A model generated the notes under the pieces. It was not told the origin of the DNA. It worked only from the letters and a program-made list of their open reading frames with translations, and searched no databases. A stretch of DNA of 21,014 nucleotides from Candidatus Aenigmarchaeota archaeon CG_4_9_14_3_um_filter_37_18. GTDB taxonomy: Archaea; Aenigmatarchaeota; Aenigmatarchaeia; CG10238-14. Within the stretch, counting starts at the first letter, position 1, and every line of letters starts with the position of its first letter. A program made the position numbers and the translations under genes. Positions 1-8,400 of the stretch are shown piece by piece. The DNA lies in contig PFTQ01000042.1 of the NCBI GenBank assembly GCA_002789635.1, positions 1 to 21,014 of the forward strand, written 5' to 3'.

Positions 1-3000
1 ATATATAATACGCCAACTTGCGTAAAATATAGAAGATATGATCTTGAAGGCAGCGTTGTTTGCAGAGTCTGCTATAAATCAAACATTCTTTCATGCGAAA
101 ATGAAGGGAAGAACAAAACAAAAGGAACGGTTGCAACCTTAAGAGACCTTTTCTACGACCCAATAAACCCAGAGGATTTATACTACAGAACAAATGAGGA
201 GGATGAAATTAAAAGATCTAATCTAACAATACATCAAGCCCAAAGGTATGAGTTCAGGTTCGGCGCTGCAAATTCAACAAAAGGGACAAATATTGTTTCT
301 GCGATGACTAATGGCTCATCTTCTTGGAATGCAACTGCGTTGTGGCATATGGTATACAGCCCATCAAATAAAGAAGACAATTATGGAGCCCTCCCAGGTT
401 TTTCTCAACTAGACTTTAAAACAATTTGGTTTGCAATCACAAATGAAACACTTGAAAAAGCATATGAAAGAGCAGCCAACTGGAGCATAGCAATAGACCA
501 CCCGCTTGAAAATTATGTAAATATAAAAGAGAGAGAAGAGCTGGAAATAGAAATGCAATTTCCTTCACATGTTTTTATAAATGAAGCAAATAAAATCAGC
601 GCAGTAGTTTATTACAACAAGATTGCAATCAACAATCTGACGCAAAACAACTTTGAACTTTATCTGGATGGCACCAATATACAGCAAAAAGAATTCTATA
701 ATCTCAATAACGGCTCTTACGCTTTTGACGTGAAATTATCCTCTCAGAATATAGGCTCGCACAAATTAAAAATCAAAGTGAATTACAATAATAAACCATC
801 TGAAAGCGAAAAAGAAATAATACTTCTAATTCATCCAAAAAACAAGCCGTTAATAATAACGGATGGGAACTGGAAAAACTACATTTCTGCAGCAAGCACA
901 GGATACCCTGTTCTAGTCTACAAATCATCCAGAAAATTAATCGACCAGTTTATAGATGAGTACAACCCAGACCAGATATTTCAGCTTGGAACAACTCTCA
1001 CCTTTTTGAAGGAGAATTATTTTGCGGATTCCAGCGAGACGTTAGTTAAGATCTTTTTCACGCAGTCTGACCTTATCATTCCTTCCAACAAAGAGATAGC
1101 ATTAAAATCTTCTTTCATGGATTTGCCTATGCTTTTTGGGCCTTCGCAAAAAACAATTGAATACCTTAAGCCTAATGTGATCCATAATTTTACAAGCCTG
1201 CAGCAAGCGGATGATCTATTCAAAGAGAAAAATCCAAACCCGGATTATTTCGTGCTGACAAATCCAGAAGAAGAGAATTCAATATTTTCATTCTCAGCTG
1301 CTAAAAACAAGAACGCATTCGTGGCAATTTCTTCAGGGGATGAACATCAATCTAAAAACGAACTCATAAAAAAAATAACCCGATTCAATCTGCCGCAATC
1401 CTATTATTTTGATGGAAGAATCTATCTTTTATTGATAGATGCTCCATACTTCTCTATTGCTGACCCGACTGCACCTAAAACAATAATAAGCGACACTCCC
1501 TACTGCGATGTAAACGGGGACGGCTATCAGGATTTATCTTGCGGCAGGCTCCTAGGGAATCAAGAATCATTATCATACCAGATAGAATACTCTAAATTAT
1601 TCAAGCCTGACAAAACAGCATTGATTCTGGCATCTTATAATACTCCAGGTAGGTATTGGGATGTTTTAATTGCAGGTGGAACTATGCCTACTGTGTTAGA
1701 CATAGAGCTTGAGTTGTTGGAGAAGAATTTTAATGTAAAAAGACTGGTTGAAAAGAGATCAGAGTTCGATGAGCTGAACTTTACAGTTGTAAAAAAATTA
1801 AATGAAATAATTGAAAAAATAGGCTCATTGGAAGAAACTAGTTATGTTTCTTTGTTTTCCAGCCTGCTTGGGGACATTACTAAAATAGTTTTAATTGCTA
1901 AAGCCGGGGATACAGCGCTTTATTCGTTCTATGAATTTGACTGGGGGGATTCATGGAAGAGCCTGCTCGACTTAAAGCCAAAATACCCAAAACACCTGCC
2001 AATATTTAATGAGGCCAATCTTAGAGATGAGGCAAAAAAGAATCAAGCAGTGATATACCTTTCAAAGGGGAATGAGACGCACTGGCTTATTCCAATAAAT
2101 TCAAGCTGGCATTCAACCCTATACGATGAATTTGACCCTTCTAACCTCGGGAATAAACCTTTATTCTACTATCTAAAATATTCCAACAGCTTCGGCATCA
2201 GGGATAAAATTCTTGGTTTAGGAGCATTGTCAATAGTTTCATCAACAAGCGACTCTTATAATATTTACTCTGATCGGACTGCGCACTATTTTTTCAAATA
2301 TTTCGACCAGCCAGTTGGAAAAGCCTTAATAGAGGCAAGGAACAGAAATTATGAACTCTCGCAAATAATGAAAAACAAAAATATTTATGAAAAGGAGTAT
2401 TATGACACTATTCTCTTGGGAGACCCGTCCATATCATTTGACCCCAATCTACATCTTGAACAATCCGTTAATATAAAAGAAGAAAACGGAAATTTTGCTG
2501 CTGAATATTCATTTGACCCCAGTTATAAAATAATTGATTATGACAGCAATTCTTACATCATCTTCGAGGATGCGGATGACTATTTTGTGGACGAAAACAA
2601 GCCGATAATACCCATCTACAAAAAAGAATTTATGCTCCCTGCAGACTCTGAACTGCTTGGATTTTCAATAAAGCTCTCAAATAAAACTTATGATAATATT
2701 GAACTGCCAATCATTCCTTCTGACCCAGATCACTTTACCAATGAAACTTTTAACGGCATGTTTCCGGAAGAAAATTATTGGAATCTAGAAGCAAGGCTGC
2801 TGGACAACAGGACAATTTTCACCGGCTTGTTCTCTCCGATAGTCTATTATTCGAATAATACAGCCAAGATTTTTGAAAGAATCAACATATCATTAAAATA
2901 CAAATCCCCTCTTGAGATATTGGAAATTAGTGCTAAGGATATCAAACAAGGCGAAAGCGAAAAAATAGATTTAAACTTATTCAGCAACTTGAATCAGAAT

Positions 3001-3612
3001 AAAGAGGCAGAAATTATCCTAAAAATCCAGACAGATGGATTTGAAAATATATCCGCAAGAAAAGCAGAAATAAAGCCAGGCGGCAACAGGATTCAATTAA
3101 TTTTCGAAAACACTACATCTACGGGAAATTATTCTGTTTCCATTCTAGCAGTCTCAGATGGAGCTGTTATCGGGCCTAAATACACATACTTCAAGGTTGT
3201 TAAGAGATCCTTTTTTAAGGAAATTTTATATCCAATATACAAGCTTTTCAAAATTAACCCGGCAGGCTTTCTTAACCAGGAAAAAAGCTTTAAAGAAAAA
3301 TATACAGCCAAGAAGATCGGAGATAAGACCATTCTCGATTATGTTTCCTTGAATATAACTATTCACATCGAGCAGACGCCTGAGAAAACAACCTCGCAAA
3401 TAAAAACAAAAGAAGGGGATTTGGCAATAGAGCAGAGCAGCCTTTCTACAAAATATACTTTAAATACATCTGAAGGGTCTCTGTTAATAATCAAAGAAAA
3501 AGGCCAGATAAAGAAGGATGTTTTTGGGAATGAAGCGCATCTAAGAAAAGTTTTAGATGATATAATGGAGGCATACAAAAATAAATTAGAAGAGTTGAAT
3601 CTAACATCTTAG
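1..3612 (+). CDS. Large secreted C25 (gingipain)-like protein, 5' partial, probably catalytically dead
   Basis: The frame is open from base 1, so the gene begins upstream; 1203 residues are visible and the ATG at 304 is internal. Numbering from the window start, residues 501-517 (YCDVNGDGYQDLSCGRL) resemble the Asp/Gly-rich segment of peptidase C25 proteins. GALSIVSST (about 740) and LLGDPSISFDP (805-815) match the end of that catalytic domain. The usual catalytic pair is a His in a G-H-G motif and a Cys about 33 residues later. Here the equivalent stretch reads V-I-Y-L-S-K-G-N-E-T-H-W (684-695), placing Lys689 at the His, and P-L-F-Y-Y-L-K-Y (720-727), placing Tyr727 at the Cys. A beta-rich region follows (about 900-1060), then a lysine-rich tail. 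N-x-S/T sequons are frequent, fitting an exported, perhaps glycosylated, surface protein. No C-terminal membrane segment is seen; the signal peptide must lie upstream. Family is fairly secure; loss of activity is inferred from a by-eye alignment. Confidence 0.75.
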   Translation: MYNTPTCVKYRRYDLEGSVVCRVCYKSNILSCENEGKNKTKGTVATLRDLFYDPINPEDLYYRTNEEDEIKRSNLTIHQAQRYEFRFGAANSTKGTNIVSAMTNGSSSWNATALWHMVYSPSNKEDNYGALPGFSQLDFKTIWFAITNETLEKAYERAANWSIAIDHPLENYVNIKEREELEIEMQFPSHVFINEANKISAVVYYNKIAINNLTQNNFELYLDGTNIQQKEFYNLNNGSYAFDVKLSSQNIGSHKLKIKVNYNNKPSESEKEIILLIHPKNKPLIITDGNWKNYISAASTGYPVLVYKSSRKLIDQFIDEYNPDQIFQLGTTLTFLKENYFADSSETLVKIFFTQSDLIIPSNKEIALKSSFMDLPMLFGPSQKTIEYLKPNVIHNFTSLQQADDLFKEKNPNPDYFVLTNPEEENSIFSFSAAKNKNAFVAISSGDEHQSKNELIKKITRFNLPQSYYFDGRIYLLLIDAPYFSIADPTAPKTIISDTPYCDVNGDGYQDLSCGRLLGNQESLSYQIEYSKLFKPDKTALILASYNTPGRYWDVLIAGGTMPTVLDIELELLEKNFNVKRLVEKRSEFDELNFTVVKKLNEIIEKIGSLEETSYVSLFSSLLGDITKIVLIAKAGDTALYSFYEFDWGDSWKSLLDLKPKYPKHLPIFNEANLRDEAKKNQAVIYLSKGNETHWLIPINSSWHSTLYDEFDPSNLGNKPLFYYLKYSNSFGIRDKILGLGALSIVSSTSDSYNIYSDRTAHYFFKYFDQPVGKALIEARNRNYELSQIMKNKNIYEKEYYDTILLGDPSISFDPNLHLEQSVNIKEENGNFAAEYSFDPSYKIIDYDSNSYIIFEDADDYFVDENKPIIPIYKKEFMLPADSELLGFSIKLSNKTYDNIELPIIPSDPDHFTNETFNGMFPEENYWNLEARLLDNRTIFTGLFSPIVYYSNNTAKIFERINISLKYKSPLEILEISAKDIKQGESEKIDLNLFSNLNQNKEAEIILKIQTDGFENISARKAEIKPGGNRIQLIFENTTSTGNYSVSILAVSDGAVIGPKYTYFKVVKRSFFKEILYPIYKLFKINPAGFLNQEKSFKEKYTAKKIGDKTILDYVSLNITIHIEQTPEKTTSQIKTKEGDLAIEQSSLSTKYTLNTSEGSLLIIKEKGQIKKDVFGNEAHLRKVLDDIMEAYKNKLEELNLTS

Positions 3613-3645
3613 CCCTTAAACCTATTAAACCAATCACCAATATTA

Positions 3646-3683
3646 TTAAATATCTTCTTTTCCCTTAAAAATATAAGGAGGTG
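3646..3683 (+). promoter_or_regulatory. Histone promoter (TATA-like box) and Shine-Dalgarno site
   Basis: TTAAATAT at 3646-3653 is a TATA-like box. A transcription start about 26 nt further on (near 3675) would give a short leader that begins almost at the SD site. That site, GGAGGTG at 3677-3683, is the strongest in the window and lies 7 nt before the histone ATG at 3691. The transcription start is inferred. Confidence 0.5.
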
Positions 3684-3690
3684 TAATTTA

Positions 3691-3912
3691 ATGGCAAAAG
3701 CAAAGAAAGAACTGCCTTTAGCCCCGCTAGAAAGAATTTTAAGGGTAGCAGGTGCAAAAAGAGTCTCTAAAAGCGCTGTAAAAGAGTTTGCTGCTGTTAT
3801 CGGGGATTATGCTTTTGATCTGTCTTCAGAAGCATCCACACTAGCCAAGCATGCAGGCAGAAAAACAATAATAGAATCAGACGTCAGAATGGCAAGAAGA
3901 AAAATGGCGTAG
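3691..3912 (+). CDS. Archaeal histone (HMf-type)
   Basis: This 73-residue protein is a single histone fold. Such proteins dimerise, wrap DNA and polymerise into archaeal chromatin fibres. Residues 9-22 (LPLAPLERILRVAG) form helix 1 with the family LP-x-AP-x-x-R-I start. AKRVSKSAV gives the first loop and the start of helix 2. LAKHAGRKTI (about 52-61), followed by the I-x-x-x-D-V segment, is the hallmark loop 2 and helix 3. A short lysine-containing tail of about eight residues (MAKAKKEL) precedes the fold. The ATG at 3691 is fixed by an excellent SD site. The gene stands alone between its own promoter and a T-rich terminator, as suits strong independent expression. Identification is secure. 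Confidence 0.96.
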   Translation: MAKAKKELPLAPLERILRVAGAKRVSKSAVKEFAAVIGDYAFDLSSEASTLAKHAGRKTIIESDVRMARRKMA

Positions 3913-3927
3913 TTTTTTTCTTTTCTA
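3913..3927 (+). terminator. T-rich terminator after the histone gene
   Basis: Directly after the histone stop codon comes a run of seven T, one C and four more T, with no hairpin before it. This is the usual intrinsic termination signal in archaea. A new TATA-like stretch (TTAAATATAAGC, about 3928-3939) follows, which could drive the next operon. Confidence 0.6.
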
Positions 3928-3986
3928 TTAAATATAAGCCTAACCTATTTTACTTTTACTGACCATAAATGTCAAGGGGGTATACT

Positions 3987-4463
3987 ATGGAAACAATAGT
4001 TGATTTTATAGGGAAAATGTCGGAAATGATAAAGAAGTCGATGGACGAGACTAGCAAATGCATAGGCAAGGATATTGTCGATATCAGCGCTGGGAAGAAA
4101 GGGATATGCATAGACAGGATAACAAATTTTCTGGACGCAAAAATATCATTCTTAGGCGTCAAGTACAGCAAGGAAGAGCAGGAAAAAATTAAATCATTCA
4201 GCACAGATGTCCTCGTTTGCCAAGCGGCTACAGACAGGGTTTTCATTCCTATAAACGAGATTAATGCTGTTGGGGAATCAATCATCCTGCTGAAAAGCGA
4301 GCTGAAAGTGCCTGAAATTACTGTAGAATCCACAAAAAAGAATGATGTTTTCAAAAGATATCATCTTACAAATGAAGCAATCAAAGACGTCCTTCCATCT
4401 GTAGTCCCGAAAGATACCGAAAAAGAAAATAAAGGCTGGTTAAAAAAATTAGTTGGAGAATAG
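3987..4463 (+). CDS. Small unknown protein, first gene of the RPA-RadA operon, possibly PRC-barrel-like
   Basis: I do not recognise this 158-residue protein with confidence. The start chosen is ATG 3987 (METIVDFIGKM), because AGGGGGT at 3975-3981 sits 5 nt before it. An ATG at 3969 in the same frame has no SD. The protein is soluble, with no signal peptide or membrane segment. A middle part with G-K-K-G-I-C-I-D-R-I followed later by R-V-F-I-P-I-N-E-I-N-A-V-G resembles the strand pattern of PRC-barrel domains, but this is only a visual impression. The C-terminus is a charged linker ending in K-G-W-L-K-K-L-V. It is separated from the RPA gene by one nucleotide and so is probably co-transcribed with rpa and radA. 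A DNA-maintenance role is guilt by association only. Confidence 0.8.
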   Translation: METIVDFIGKMSEMIKKSMDETSKCIGKDIVDISAGKKGICIDRITNFLDAKISFLGVKYSKEEQEKIKSFSTDVLVCQAATDRVFIPINEINAVGESIILLKSELKVPEITVESTKKNDVFKRYHLTNEAIKDVLPSVVPKDTEKENKGWLKKLVGE

Positions 4464-4464
4464 A

Positions 4465-5472
4465 ATGCTTAGCCTCGAAGAAATATTAAAAGAATTGGAA
4501 GATAAAACAAAACTCTCACGCCAGGAACTTCAGGAAAAAATAAACCAAAAACAAACAGAGCTTTCAGGATTGGTTTCTTTAGAGGGTGCAGGTCATCTAG
4601 TTGCAAGGGACATGGGGGTTAATTTGCTTACTGTTGAGAGGAAGCCAGTAAAAATAGAAAACCTCTCCGACGGCTTAAAAAACGTTAGAGTGAAAGGAAG
4701 GATAAGCGACATAACGCCAATAAGGGCTTTCAAAAGGAAAGACGGGACAGACGGCAAAGTCTCCAATATAATTATTTCTGATGGGTCAGGCCAAATTAGA
4801 ATTCCTTTATGGGATAAGCAAGTAGATATGATAGAGAATAATACAATTTCAACCGGAGATATAGTTGAAGTATCGGATGGGGTTGTTAAGAAGAATATGT
4901 ATGGTGGCCTGGAAGTTAGGATGCCTAAATATTCCCAAATGAAAAAACTAGAAGATGATTCTTCCATCCCTGAGACCGCAACAACTAAGACCCCCCTGAA
5001 AAAATCTGATATAAAAGATATAGAAGAAGGCTTTTATGAAATACAAGGCAACTTTGTCCAGCTTTTTAACACTAATACTGTTATCCAGTTATGCCCGAAC
5101 TGCAGGTCTGGCCTGGAAAAGAATGATGAAGGCTACTCATGCAAAGAGCATGGGAAAGTCAAGCCGGAGAATGTTATGATAATTTCAGGGATAGTTGATG
5201 ACGGAACTTCCAGCATAAGGGCGGTTTTTTTCAGGGAGCAGGCACAAAATTTTTCTGGGCTAGAGCCTACGGTTTTAATGAATTTATCCCAAGATGAGGC
5301 GTTCAATCTGATAAAAGAAAATGTCCTAGGAAAGGATGTTGCCTTGTCTGGAAAAGTCAGGAAAAATACCATGTTTGATAATCTTGAAATGGTTGTTAAT
5401 GATGTCAAAGAGCTGAATGTTGAGCAGGAGAGCAAAAGGCTTATAATTGAAATGGAAAATTACGGTGGTTGA
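4465..5472 (+). CDS. Replication protein A (single-stranded DNA-binding protein)
   Basis: RPA coats single-stranded DNA during replication and repair and helps load RadA. This 335-residue protein starts with a helical segment (about 1-60). An OB fold follows at about 73-160 (VRVKGRISDITPIRAF, then I-I-I-S-D-G-S-G-Q-I-R-I-P-L-W-D, the typical archaeal RPA strand pattern). A second OB-like region at about 185-320 carries a zinc-binding insertion, with C210-x2-C213 and C226-x2-H229 as ligands. That layout matches euryarchaeal RPA large subunits. ATG 4465 is chosen because GGAG at 4455-4458 lies 6 nt upstream; a TTG at 4453 in the same frame is less likely. It lies 1 nt after the preceding gene, and its stop is 1 nt before the RadA ATG, indicating translational coupling. 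Recombinase and ssDNA-binding protein are thus made from one transcript. Confidence 0.92.
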   Translation: MLSLEEILKELEDKTKLSRQELQEKINQKQTELSGLVSLEGAGHLVARDMGVNLLTVERKPVKIENLSDGLKNVRVKGRISDITPIRAFKRKDGTDGKVSNIIISDGSGQIRIPLWDKQVDMIENNTISTGDIVEVSDGVVKKNMYGGLEVRMPKYSQMKKLEDDSSIPETATTKTPLKKSDIKDIEEGFYEIQGNFVQLFNTNTVIQLCPNCRSGLEKNDEGYSCKEHGKVKPENVMIISGIVDDGTSSIRAVFFREQAQNFSGLEPTVLMNLSQDEAFNLIKENVLGKDVALSGKVRKNTMFDNLEMVVNDVKELNVEQESKRLIIEMENYGG

Positions 5473-5473
5473 T

Positions 5474-8400
5474 ATGGTGAAAAAGGAAGTTGTGAAAGGC
5501 TTGGAAGAAGAGAATTTTGATGATGAAATCAAAGAAAGCAAAACCAAGGTGATACCAAGAGATAAGATCAGCCTTGAAGACATACCTGGTGTTGGCCCTA
5601 AACTTGCTGAAAAACTGGCGGAGTTAGGATTTACAGATCCTATGACTATCGCTGTTTCTTCACCTGGAGAGCTTGCGTCTATTCTAGAAATAGGCCAAGC
5701 CACAGCAGGAAAAATAATCAACGGGGCGAGACAAGCGCTTAGGATGGGATTTACATCTGCAGACCAGGTCTGGAAGCAAAGGCAAGCAATGACAAAGATC
5801 ACAACTGGAAGCCAGAACCTAGATGAATTACTTGGTGGAGGTTTAGAGACACAAGCCATTACAGAATTTTACGGTCAGTTTGGAACAGGGAAATGCGTAG
5901 AAAAAAATACACCAATATATTTTTTCAATGATGAGAATTTACATTTTGATAAAATAGAAAACATCTACAACACTTATAAAGAAAAAACAGGAGAAATACC
6001 TAGAAAAGGAGGTTTTATTGTTCCTGTAGATAAAATACAAGTTTTTGGAATTACTGAAAAAGGAATTGAAAAAGTTAAAGTTAGCATGTTATGGAAGCAG
6101 TTTGCAAATAAAATCAGTAAAGTTCAAACTATAAGAGGAAGAGAGCTCCAATTAACTAAACAGCATAAGCTTTTGACAGTAGATGAGGAAGGGATGAAGT
6201 GGAAACCCGTAGGAATGTTAAGGAAAAATGATATAATAGCGGTTCCTAAAAATTTAGATTTTGATGAAAAAAATACCTTCGACGAAGAAGACGCTTATTT
6301 TTTAGGCTTGTTTGTTGCAGAAGGAACTCCCAATCCATTATCGATAACTACGACAGATACTGATACAAAGGTTTTCATTGTTGATTATGTTAAAAAGAAA
6401 TTTAAGTACGAACCCCATGTAAGGTTGAGAACAGCTCCTAAAAGAAAAGACAGTTTTTTAATATTATTTAGAAACCCAACAAAAGATTTTTTAAAGGATT
6501 TGGCAGAATCAAAAGCAGGTCAAAAATACATTCCAGAGCTTATAATTCAATCAAACAAAAAAATACTATCCGCCTTCTTGAGGGGTTATATAAAAGGAGA
6601 TGGGCATATATCCGAAGGTTTAATCGAAATGACAACCAAGAGCGAAAAGCTCGCCACACAGTTATCGTATATGCTTAAAAAATTTGGCATTTCATGCACT
6701 TTTGCGAAGAAAATAATCAAGAAGGAAACTTATTACAGATTATATATAGTAGGCTTTGACAGGGATAAAATGAATCAGATCCTCGGTTCCAATTTTGATA
6801 CAAAAAATTCAAAACACGGCTATCCACCAAAAATACAGGAGTTTCTTCGAAAAATCTACAAGGAAACATTAAGCGGCAATAGAGGGAATTTTAGAAAAAA
6901 AATAGGCAAAAGATCCCTGAAAAATAATCAAGCTTACATAACTCTCACTAATAAACGTCTTCAAACAAACATAAGTGAGAAGACTTTTGTTGGAATCTTA
7001 GAGATATTTTTGGAGGGAAAAAAGGATTTAGAAGAAGCATTAAAAATTTCTAGAAATTTGGAAAAAGTTGGGAAAAAAGAGTTTAAAAGATTCTTGGATT
7101 TGTTGCCTTTCCCTTATAGAAAAATGATTGAATCTAAGCTGAAGATCAAGGGCTCAACCTTATACAACTATGTAATTAGGGGCTTGCCTGTAAAAAAAAG
7201 GCCAGACATTGTATTAGGGATTAGAAACGTTTTAGTCGCAGAAATAGAAAATAGGTTGAATAAACTTAATTTTGGATTGTCTATTTGCAAAAATATCCAT
7301 AATCTTGATTGGGATGAAATCTCAGATATACAAGAACAAGTCTATAAAGATTTTGTTTATGATTTCGTAATCCCAGAGAACCATTGTTTTATTGGAGGCA
7401 TCATGCCAACTCTTATGCACAATAGCCAAATAGGTTTTCAATTATCAGTTAATGTCCAGTTGTCAAAAGAGAAAGGTGGATTGAATGGTAATTGTTTGTT
7501 TGTTGATACAGAAAATACTTTTAGAGCTAACAGAATAATTCAGATTGCAGAAGGATTGGAATTAGATACTGATAAAGTTTTGAAGAATATATTCGTGGCT
7601 AGAGCTTTTAATTCAGATCATCAGATGTTTTTAATTGATAAAGCAACTGATATGATAGAAGAAAAAAATATAAAGTTGATTATTATTGATAGTCTTATGT
7701 CCCATTTTCGTGCTGATTATATGGGTCGTGGAGAATTAGCTTCAAGGCAGCAGAAATTAAATAAACATCTTCATGCGTTGCAAAGATTGGCTGATGCTCA
7801 TAATCTTGCAATTTATATTACTAATCAAGTCCAAGCAAATCCTGCTATTCTTTTTGGAGATCCTACTAGACCGGTTGGTGGACACATTTTGGCCCATCAA
7901 TGCCTACCCCCTGATACATTAATTCAGCTAAAGGATGGAAATATTATTAAAATTGAAGACATGCATAATCCTCTTGAGGTCAAATCTATGGATTTTAATG
8001 ACAGTTTAAAATTATCTGACGGAAGATGCAATGGTGTCTTTGTCAATCCAAATATATCTCATATCTATGAAATTAAATCTAACTTTAATCTAAAATTATC
8101 TGGAGATCATACTGTTTTTAAAATTGATGGTCTAGACATTTTGGAAGTTCCTGCAAGAACCTTGAAAGAAGGGGATTATATATCATACGCTAGAAAAATA
8201 GATATAGAGGGTCAAGTACAAAAAACCCCTGAAATAAAGATAGCAACTCTTGTGAAAGTTCCCGAAAAAACCGCGGAGAAAATTAAAAAAGAATTGTCAT
8301 CCAGGGGAATAAAAAGAGAAACAGCCGCAGAAAAAATTAATATTAAACCAAGACAACTAAGGAGAGTATTGAATCAATGCTATCCAACTCATATCGAAAA

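Noticed and set aside
304..3612. ATG at 304 as the start of the large secreted protein
   Set aside because: The same frame is open back to base 1 with protein-like sequence and there is no SD or TATA before 304, so the true start lies outside the window.
3969..3986. Upstream ATG at 3969 as start of the first gene in the RPA operon
   Set aside because: The strong SD at 3975-3981 would lie inside the coding region; ATG 3987 has correct spacing.
3956..4354. Minus-strand open frame of 132 codons antisense to the 158-aa gene
   Set aside because: It mirrors the coding frame of a gene with a strong SD, is rich in Ser/Phe/Ile as typical antisense frames, and has no promoter or SD of its own.
5326..5859. 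Minus-strand open frame of 177 codons across the RPA/RadA junction
   Set aside because: It overlaps two well-identified genes completely and shows no domain features; it is an antisense shadow.
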